NCBI GenBank assembly: GCA_002409525.1
Contig: DHNM01000039.1
Coordinates: 1 to 11,640 of the forward strand
Source of the DNA: Eubacterium sp. UBA5416
GTDB taxonomy: Bacteria > Bacillota > Clostridia > Lachnospirales > Lachnospiraceae
Length of the DNA stretch: 11,640 bases
Direction of reading: 5' to 3'
Shown here: piece after piece, positions 6,369-11,640 of the stretch
How positions within the stretch are numbered: the stretch's first letter is position 1
How the letters are laid out: every line of letters begins with the position of its first letter
Made by a program: the position numbers and the translations under genes
Notes under the pieces: model-generated
Databases searched by the model: none
Told to the model about the DNA's origin: nothing
Seen by the model: the letters and a program-made list of their open reading frames with translations, nothing else

Positions 6369-7535
6369 CTATTTTTTAAATTTTATACTCCTTGATACCG
6401 AAAGTGCAATCCCGATTTCAGCCATCAGGAAAACAACCGAAGTACCCCCATAGCTGATAAAAGGGAGAGTAATCCCGGTAGTTGGTATAATATTTAAAAC
6501 CACACAGATGTTTAAAATTACTTGCAGTGCTATATGGACAAGGATTCCGCTCACAATCAGTGTCCCGTATAAGTCAGGCGCATTCTGGGCAATAAAGAAC
6601 AGTCGATATACCAGATAGCCAAACATCAAAAGTACAAGAACGGCACCGAATACACCCAGTTCTTCACAAATGATAGAAAAAATCATATCATTTTGAGCCT
6701 CCGGTATCGTGCTCAGTTTCTGCTCACTGTTTCCAAGCCCTTTTCCGAAAAATCCTCCTGACCCAATAGCATATAGACCCTGAACTACCTGAAAACCTCC
6801 CTCCGCAAGGCTTTCTTCCGGATTCAGCCATGTAATAACACGTTGGGCACGGAACCCGGAATTTGCATTTACATTTGTCTTGAGGAATATCACAGTAATT
6901 CCAATCAGGACAAACGCAGATGCCGCGGCGATCACAAAAGGCGCATTTTTAGGATGCCCGAGATAGATCAGCACACATGCGATTGCCATAATAATCAGCG
7001 CAGTACTTAAGTTATCCGTTAGAACCTTCGCGCCAAAAGCCTGAATACCTCCAATAGCAAGCAGGATAACGACCGCTTTGAGAGATCTCATCTGCTTTCC
7101 CATCTTAATAATCGCCATAGGAACGAACAAAATCACAGCGATTTTGGCAAGTTCTGATGGCTGAAACTGAACTCCCAGATTCAGCCATCTTTTGGATCCA
7201 TTTGATTTTACGCCAAGCGGAGAAAAGCGCACCATAGCCATGAGCACTAGCGAAAGCCCATAGATTAAACCGGAAAATCTTGCAAACAAATGATAATCAA
7301 ATCTGGAGATCACTACTGCCATCAAGACTGAGGCCAGACTGATCAATGCCTGCTTCCGGAAAAAGAACATATAATTTCCCTTGTGGTGACGGAATGCATC
7401 ATAGTAACTGGCACTATAAAGCATGATCAGTCCAAAGCAGATCAATAGTATGACTGAAGCCAGCAGATTGTAATCAAAATAAACTTCTCTGCTCTTCCTG
7501 CGTCTGTTACTTTTTACAGTCCTTTTAGCCGTCAT
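6369..7535 (-). CDS. ftsW: FtsW/SpoVE-type SEDS peptidoglycan glycosyltransferase
   Basis: A 388-residue polytopic membrane protein with about ten hydrophobic segments, of the SEDS family (FtsW/RodA/SpoVE). These polymerise lipid II into glycan strands together with a class B penicillin-binding protein. Landmarks are NGSKRWLNLG...FQPSELAKIA (112-132), the large extracellular loop containing GLGNSEQKLSTIPEAQNDMIF with the catalytic aspartate D283, and the C-terminal TGITLPFISYGGTS. The usual QPDLGTA motif is replaced by TDNLSTA (173-179). ATG 7535 has a very strong site, AGGAGGTGAG at 7541-7550. It sits 19 nt after the phosphodiesterase gene and is not in a division/cell-wall cluster, so whether it serves division (FtsW) or spore cortex (SpoVE) is open. 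Confidence 0.9.
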   Translation of the reverse strand: MTAKRTVKSNRRRKSREVYFDYNLLASVILLICFGLIMLYSASYYDAFRHHKGNYMFFFRKQALISLASVLMAVVISRFDYHLFARFSGLIYGLSLVLMAMVRFSPLGVKSNGSKRWLNLGVQFQPSELAKIAVILFVPMAIIKMGKQMRSLKAVVILLAIGGIQAFGAKVLTDNLSTALIIMAIACVLIYLGHPKNAPFVIAAASAFVLIGITVIFLKTNVNANSGFRAQRVITWLNPEESLAEGGFQVVQGLYAIGSGGFFGKGLGNSEQKLSTIPEAQNDMIFSIICEELGVFGAVLVLLMFGYLVYRLFFIAQNAPDLYGTLIVSGILVHIALQVILNICVVLNIIPTTGITLPFISYGGTSVVFLMAEIGIALSVSRSIKFKK

Positions 7536-7553
7536 ATATACTCACCTCCTGTT

Positions 7554-9401
7554 TTAATGTAAAGCATATCGTAGAAGTGTCAGAAAGGATGGATTTCGGT
7601 CCGTCTCCCCTAAAACAACTTTGCGCACAAGTTCAGGCTCATCGGTGATGATGTTGTTGACATTTGCGCTCAGCATACGCTGCATATCGCCCTGATAATT
7701 CAGCGTCCATGCATGCACTTCCTTTCCAAGCTTATGAACCTGACTTACAAAGCGTTCACTGATATAAGTATGTTTCACACTGAAAAAATCCGCTTCCGAA
7801 AGATCTGACAGATCGCCATATGTCATCTTAAGCGTATAGCCTGTCTTAATATCCGGATTCTCCTGCTTCACCTGCTGCAGAAACTTATAATTCATCGAAG
7901 TGACCACGCAGTCTTCTTCAAAGTGATTCTTTTCGATCACCCTGATCACCTTTTTCACAATACCTTTATTGTGACCATTGTATTTCACTTCGATATTGAG
8001 TTTGATTTTTCCCTTGCAGTAACGAATCACTTCATCCAGGGTAGGCACCTGTTCACCTACATACTTTTTATTGAATTTGACGCCGGCATCAAGCTGACTG
8101 ACCTGGTCATAAGTTACATCCCAGATATTCGCGTTGAAACCGGTTGTCCTTTTAAGGTTTGTATCATGCAGGAGAACAATTTTCCCGTCTTTTGTCTCCT
8201 GGACATCAATCTCAGCCACATCTGCCAGAGCATCAATGGCATATTTCATAGAACTGAGTGTGTTTTCCGGCGCCATTCTCGCGCCGCCTCTGTGAGCGGT
8301 AACCGCGACATCCGACTCTGTCTCACCCACACCCGAAAGATCTCTTCGAATCTCAAGGGCCACATAACCGATCTGAGAAGCCAGCAGAAAAAACGTGACT
8401 GCATAGGCTGCAAATCTGGAATTGAATATCCTGATCAGAACTTTAGGTATCTGTATTTTGTTTGAAATCTTCCTGCTATTTGAGATCTGTTCTTTTTCTG
8501 CTGCATTTTCAATTCCGGATCTCATATAAAGGACATAGAGGTAGAGAAGCGTAAAAGTAAAACCGACTCCGCCCGCAATGATTCCAGTAACATATTTCAC
8601 CACTCTCCCATAGAAAAGGACTGCACTGACCATTGTATTTGATACTCTTGTAAGTCTCACAATCCCGACCATGACGACCATGGCAAGAACGTAAAAAATG
8701 ATAACAGACAATGCAGCCGCAAGCTGCACAAGTATCGAATTCAAGACCGTCTTTATCCCTGTTCCTCCATCAGACCGCAATATCTTTCTGTAATTCTCAG
8801 CAGAAGCCTTCTTCATCTGTACTCTTTCCGGCAGAGAAAGTGAAAATAACAGTGAAACAAAATAAACGACAATTAGTATAAGAATCAGCAGTGGATAATC
8901 CTGTACGGTATTTCCAATCTGGGTGATGATAAACTGCAGAATCCTCGTCTGGAAGATCTCAGATACCAGAAAATGTATTCCCATAAAGGGTCCGCTTAAA
9001 GCCATATAGAGAAAGCACCTGAGAGGATATTTTCTCACAAATTGTACCGTCATGGCAGCTCCCCTTACAATCATCAGGGGAACTGATGTCTTCTGGTTGT
9101 TCCACGAACTTTCATAACAGACAAACAGCGCCTGAATTTCAAAAAGCATCGCAAGTGTCATGGCCAGTATCCCGATTACGATAAAGAATATGGTTACCGG
9201 ATAACTGATAAACTGGACAAATGTTTCTGCCGTGAGGTAACTGTGCCCAAGCTTTCGAAGAGATAGTTTCATGGCCAGTTTCACATATCTCATCAGTAAT
9301 GAGGTTGTCAAAATCCGGTAAATCAGTTCAAAGAGCACCAGGCTCGGCCAGTTTTTCCCTAAAACCCGCCCTGAATCCTTTACAAAAGATTTCATACACA
9401 T
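7554..9401 (-). CDS. Membrane-anchored glycerophosphodiester phosphodiesterase
   Basis: A 615-residue two-part protein. Residues 1 to about 350 contain around seven to eight hydrophobic segments, matching the membrane domain found in front of some Firmicutes phosphodiesterases. Residues 366-595 form a GlpQ/UgpQ-type barrel with AHRGG (H370, R371), APENT (378-381), the metal ligands E397 and D399 in AEIDVQ, HD at 412-413, LNIEVK (E471) and a C-terminal ITDEP. It would release glycerol 3-phosphate from phospholipid head-group diesters or from lipoteichoic-type polymers, probably on the outer face because the barrel follows the last membrane segment. The start is ATG 9401, 6 nt after the cfa stop, with another in-frame ATG at 9395. 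No strong ribosome binding site is seen, so translation is likely coupled to cfa. Confidence 0.92.
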   Translation of the reverse strand: MCMKSFVKDSGRVLGKNWPSLVLFELIYRILTTSLLMRYVKLAMKLSLRKLGHSYLTAETFVQFISYPVTIFFIVIGILAMTLAMLFEIQALFVCYESSWNNQKTSVPLMIVRGAAMTVQFVRKYPLRCFLYMALSGPFMGIHFLVSEIFQTRILQFIITQIGNTVQDYPLLILILIVVYFVSLLFSLSLPERVQMKKASAENYRKILRSDGGTGIKTVLNSILVQLAAALSVIIFYVLAMVVMVGIVRLTRVSNTMVSAVLFYGRVVKYVTGIIAGGVGFTFTLLYLYVLYMRSGIENAAEKEQISNSRKISNKIQIPKVLIRIFNSRFAAYAVTFFLLASQIGYVALEIRRDLSGVGETESDVAVTAHRGGARMAPENTLSSMKYAIDALADVAEIDVQETKDGKIVLLHDTNLKRTTGFNANIWDVTYDQVSQLDAGVKFNKKYVGEQVPTLDEVIRYCKGKIKLNIEVKYNGHNKGIVKKVIRVIEKNHFEEDCVVTSMNYKFLQQVKQENPDIKTGYTLKMTYGDLSDLSEADFFSVKHTYISERFVSQVHKLGKEVHAWTLNYQGDMQRMLSANVNNIITDEPELVRKVVLGETDRNPSFLTLLRYALH

Positions 9402-9407
9402 TTATAA

Positions 9408-10580
9408 TTAAACCACTCTGGTCATGGGCAGGTCATTGTTCACCCCTTTAGAAATCAAAATCTGATCTAAATCAATGATTCCATTGTGAAAAGTCGCTGC
9501 GCATGCGGACAGATACACTTCCCACATTCTGGTAAACTCTTCTCCCTGCATCTTCACAACCTCATCCCTGTGATTCAGGAAGTTTTTACGCCAGCAAAGC
9601 AGTGTTTTGTTGTAATGTCTCCGCAGACTCTCTACATCCAGCGTATAGAATTTAAAATTCGGGAGCAGATTAATGATTTCACGCAGACTCGGTATCACTC
9701 CACCCGGGAAAATGTATTTCTTTATCCAGGGATCACCCGGATGTTCTTCCAGTGCACTGATATAGTGAAGAAGAAACAATCCTTTCGGTTTTAAAACCGC
9801 ATCTACATTTTTCAAGTATAGATCATAATTACCACGTCCTACATGCTCCAGCATTCCAACGCTTACCACACGGTCAAACTTAAATCCTGAATTCTCCAAG
9901 TCCCTGTAATCCATCAGTTTCACACTCAGAGAATTCTGCAGTCCGTCTTTTTCAATATCTTCTGAAAACTGTTTATACTGTTCTTCACTCAATGTAATTC
10001 CAGTGCCTTTCACGCCGTACTTCTTCACAGCCTCTTTCAGGAGGAATCCCCATCCGCAGCCAATATCCAGTAGAGTCATACCGGGTTTCAGATGAAGTTT
10101 TTTCAGTATATGGTCTACCTTTGCAACCTGTGCCTGGTATAAGGTATAATCATCTTCCTTGAAGTAGCCGCAGGAATAACTCATCGTCTCATCCAGCCAA
10201 AGCTTGTAGAAGTCATTCCCTATATCGTAATGAGAGGAAACTTCCCTCTTCTGGTTCTTCTTTGACTTGGAAGTTGTGATCAACTTCTTAAGTGCCGATT
10301 TATCTGTGGTGAACTTTGCCATTTCACCCATAAACAAGTCCATGACTTCATAGAGATCGCGGTCTACTTCGAGATCGCCTCTCATATAAGCCTCACCCAA
10401 AGCAAGTGATGTACTTGTAAGCAATGTTTTCTTATCCAGTTCTTCATTTAATGTAACGGTGAACTCCGGCTCGGTGTCTCCGATCTTGGTGGTCTCCCCA
10501 TTTTGTTTCAAGTTAAAGGAGACTGGTATGATATTCCCGAGGTACTCTTTTAAAAATGTCTGCAAGATATATTCCTCCAT
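9408..10580 (-). CDS. cfa: Cyclopropane-fatty-acyl-phospholipid synthase
   Basis: A SAM-dependent methyltransferase of 390 residues, about the length of E. coli Cfa, that adds a methylene bridge across double bonds of membrane phospholipid acyl chains. From the ATG start it shows HYDIGNDFY (117-125), the active-site cysteine in MSYSCGYF (C137), the SAM-binding LLDIGCGWGF (170-179), VGMLEHVG (E245, bicarbonate-binding position), HYIS (H272) and HYNKT (Y323), and the usual C-terminus FHNGIIDLDQILISKG. ATG 10580 is preferred; an in-frame TTG at 10592 would add four residues. Neither has a good Shine-Dalgarno, which is odd for a promoter-proximal gene. It is the first gene of the leftward cfa-phosphodiesterase-ftsW cluster. 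Confidence 0.94.
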   Translation of the reverse strand: MEEYILQTFLKEYLGNIIPVSFNLKQNGETTKIGDTEPEFTVTLNEELDKKTLLTSTSLALGEAYMRGDLEVDRDLYEVMDLFMGEMAKFTTDKSALKKLITTSKSKKNQKREVSSHYDIGNDFYKLWLDETMSYSCGYFKEDDYTLYQAQVAKVDHILKKLHLKPGMTLLDIGCGWGFLLKEAVKKYGVKGTGITLSEEQYKQFSEDIEKDGLQNSLSVKLMDYRDLENSGFKFDRVVSVGMLEHVGRGNYDLYLKNVDAVLKPKGLFLLHYISALEEHPGDPWIKKYIFPGGVIPSLREIINLLPNFKFYTLDVESLRRHYNKTLLCWRKNFLNHRDEVVKMQGEEFTRMWEVYLSACAATFHNGIIDLDQILISKGVNNDLPMTRVV

Positions 10581-10671
10581 TTTCTGTATCAAAATTCATA
10601 TAGTCATAATACCTTTAGATTGCCGCGTATATTATGCTGCTGCAACTTAGATATTGGAAACTATACCCTTA

Positions 10672-10699
10672 ATTATAAGTCACCCAGACAGTTTTTCAA
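10672..10699 (-). promoter_or_regulatory. Sigma-A promoter for the cfa operon
   Basis: On the minus strand, TTGAAA (10694-10699), a 16-nt spacer and a perfect TATAAT (10672-10677) are visible. The predicted start near 10665 leaves a leader of about 85 nt before the cfa ATG, with no recognisable riboswitch. Confidence 0.65.
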
Positions 10700-10739
10700 G
10701 TATAAACTGCCATTTTACGTAAAACAATCTAATCTATGA

Positions 10740-10912
10740 CAGAACCTTTTGACCTCTCCCAGTCTTATGATATCACGGCTTGCTCCATGCTTCGCACTTA
10801 CGCAATCCTACAAACATTCAAAGTCCGCCCTATCAGGCTTCCTTTTCATGTTTGTTCGGGTCCCAAGGTTCTGCTTTTTCATGCATGCATGAAAAGCAGA
10901 ACCTTTTGACCC
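10740..10912. repeat. Intergenic repeat element with direct repeats and long palindrome
   Basis: This gene-free stretch between the divergent cfa and cotJ operons is bounded by a perfect 15-bp direct repeat, CAGAACCTTTTGACC, at 10740-10754 and 10897-10911. A third, inverted and diverged copy starts at 10858. The right end (10858-10912) is a 55-bp near-perfect palindrome whose 26-27 nt arms differ by two mismatches and one extra T around a CATGCATG centre. No coding content is seen. It could be a non-autonomous mobile repeat or a structured-RNA element. The palindrome is not followed by a T tract, so it is not a classic terminator. Element limits are my estimate. Confidence 0.6.
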
Positions 10913-10960
10913 TTGTATCATATTGTAATATTGAAGGAAACTTCAAAGAAAGGAATTGTA

Positions 10961-11251
10961 ATGGATAATTATCGCACAAATCGCCCTGGATATGGCAGAA
11001 GGCCCGGGAACTATCCACGGCCTAATCACTATACACCAAGACCGCCCAGGCCCGTTGACCCCCCCTGCGACACCGGCTCAAAATCTATGTATGAGCTACT
11101 GGATGACCTTGGGCTTCCCGTTGCTATGGGATATGTACCGATGACACGTTTCGGAAAAACCTTTGATCTGGCAGCAGGTCTTCAAAACGGAACAATCTTT
11201 CCAGATCTGTGTAAGCCGTTCTGTGGAAAGGGAGGAGGCGGCTGTAAATGA
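10961..11251 (+). CDS. cotJA: Spore coat-associated protein CotJA
   Basis: A 96-residue protein. Residues 1-40 are rich in proline, arginine, tyrosine and glycine. Residues 51-87 carry the CotJA core, LPVAMGYVPMTRFGKTFDL followed by GLQNGTIFPDLCKPF, where CotJA proteins have a (P)xAMAYVPxQ-like stretch and GTIFPELxKPF. It is a structural component of the inner spore coat made in the mother cell with CotJB and CotJC. The C-terminus is cysteine- and glycine-rich (C84, C88, C95), which could support cross-linking. ATG 10961 has GAAAGGA at 10948-10954. The stop overlaps the cotJB start (ATGA). I could not find a convincing sporulation sigma-E promoter. Confidence 0.9.
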   Translation: MDNYRTNRPGYGRRPGNYPRPNHYTPRPPRPVDPPCDTGSKSMYELLDDLGLPVAMGYVPMTRFGKTFDLAAGLQNGTIFPDLCKPFCGKGGGGCK

Positions 11252-11529
11252 ATAATGACAGAATGAATCAGAAACAGCTGTTGTGCAGAATTAATGAACT
11301 CAGCTTTGCAGTCGTTGACATTAGTCTTTACCTGGATAGCCATCCCGATGATCAGGATGCCCTTGATTATTTTCACGAAAAATCAGCGCTTCGCAAAGAA
11401 GCTGTTGACAGGTACACCAAGATGTGTGGGCCTCTAACTATCGAAGCAGCTGATGACAGGGCCTCTAAGAACTGGGACTGGGTCACCTCTCCATGGCCCT
11501 GGGAAGTAAAGAAAGGGGGACGCCGTTAG
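11248..11529 (+). CDS. cotJB: Spore coat protein CotJB
   Basis: A 93-residue protein with the typical CotJB layout: an N-terminal helix (LLCRINELSFAVVDISLYLD, 11-30), HPDDQDALDYF (32-42), a Y-x-x-x-C-GPLT turn (56-64), and the C-terminal tryptophan-rich end W76-D-W78...PWPWE (82-86). It is a small coat component that acts with CotJA and the catalase-like CotJC. The start is the ATG within the ATGA overlap at 11248, preceded by the purine-rich AAAGGGAGGAGG at about 11227-11238. The next gene begins 1 nt after its stop. Confidence 0.92.
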   Translation: MNNDRMNQKQLLCRINELSFAVVDISLYLDSHPDDQDALDYFHEKSALRKEAVDRYTKMCGPLTIEAADDRASKNWDWVTSPWPWEVKKGGRR

Positions 11530-11530
11530 T

Positions 11531-11640
11531 ATGTGGAATTATGAAAAAAGACTAGAGTATCCTATAAATATAACGACATCAAACGCGAAAATCGCGCAGA
11601 TTATTATGAGTCAGTACGGTGGACCCGATGGTAATTACAT
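11531..11640 (+). CDS. cotJC: Spore coat protein CotJC, manganese catalase-like (5' part only)
   Basis: The first 36 codons are present; the gene runs off the right edge. The translation begins MWNYEKRLEYPINI and continues with AKIAQIIMSQYGGPDGNY, the characteristic N-terminus of CotJC, a di-manganese catalase-family spore coat protein. ATG 11531 follows AAGGGGG (11513-11519), 1 nt after the cotJB stop. The metal-binding glutamates lie beyond the window, so catalytic competence cannot be judged here. Confidence 0.93.
   Translation, partial: MWNYEKRLEYPINITTSNAKIAQIIMSQYGGPDGNY

Noticed and set aside
7923..8465. 180-codon open frame on the plus strand opposite the phosphodiesterase
   Set aside because: It mirrors the conserved catalytic barrel of the minus-strand gene, and its translation looks like no known protein.
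10895..10931. Sigma-E type promoter for cotJ (CATATTGT at 10919-10926 as -10)
   Set aside because: The -10 matches poorly and no acceptable -35 lies 14-16 nt upstream. A sigma-A reading (TTGACC 10906, TAATAT 10926) has only a 14-nt spacer.
10913..10960. TTG start extending CotJA by 16 residues
   Set aside because: GAAAGGA sits 6 nt before ATG 10961, and the extension does not resemble CotJA.

Overview
The window looks like chromosome of a spore-forming, low-to-mid GC Clostridia, most probably a Lachnospiraceae (Blautia/Dorea/Mediterraneibacter-like). The reasons are a CotJA-CotJB-CotJC spore-coat operon, AGGAGG-type ribosome binding sites, TTGACA/TATAAT promoters, a tRNA without an encoded CCA, and an ECF transporter built from separate A, A', T and S genes. 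The genus is inference from gene content; I have no alignment.

Left end (1-330): a palindromic intergenic repeat, then a minus-strand tRNA-Pro(GGG) with its own promoter and intrinsic terminator. About 60 bp further right is the divergent, perfect-consensus promoter of the rightward operon.

Region 1 (409-6040, plus strand): one tightly packed operon. It encodes an AraC-family regulator, an ECF substrate-binding S component with an acidic tail, ATPase 1, the transmembrane T component, ATPase 2, and a guanine deaminase-like zinc amidohydrolase. Several genes overlap and the operon ends at a strong bidirectional terminator. The simplest reading is a regulated uptake-and-deamination module in which a dedicated ECF transporter imports a purine base, probably guanine or a relative, and the deaminase converts it to xanthine. 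The two ATPases carry complementary motif defects that fall on the same composite ATP site, so this transporter probably has one working and one degenerate nucleotide site. This is the most novel part of the window.

Region 2 (6046-10730, minus strand): an envelope-lipid and cell-wall cluster read leftward. The order is cyclopropane-fatty-acid synthase, a membrane-anchored glycerophosphodiester phosphodiesterase, an FtsW/SpoVE-type SEDS glycosyltransferase, then acyl carrier protein with its own promoter. The first three genes are 6-19 nt apart and likely share the promoter near 10672-10699.

Region 3 (10740-10912): an intergenic repeat element with a 15-bp direct repeat and a 55-bp near-perfect palindrome. 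The core of the palindrome recurs at positions 12-35.

Region 4 (10961-11640, plus strand): cotJA, cotJB and the first 36 codons of cotJC (a manganese-catalase-like coat protein), which runs off the right edge.
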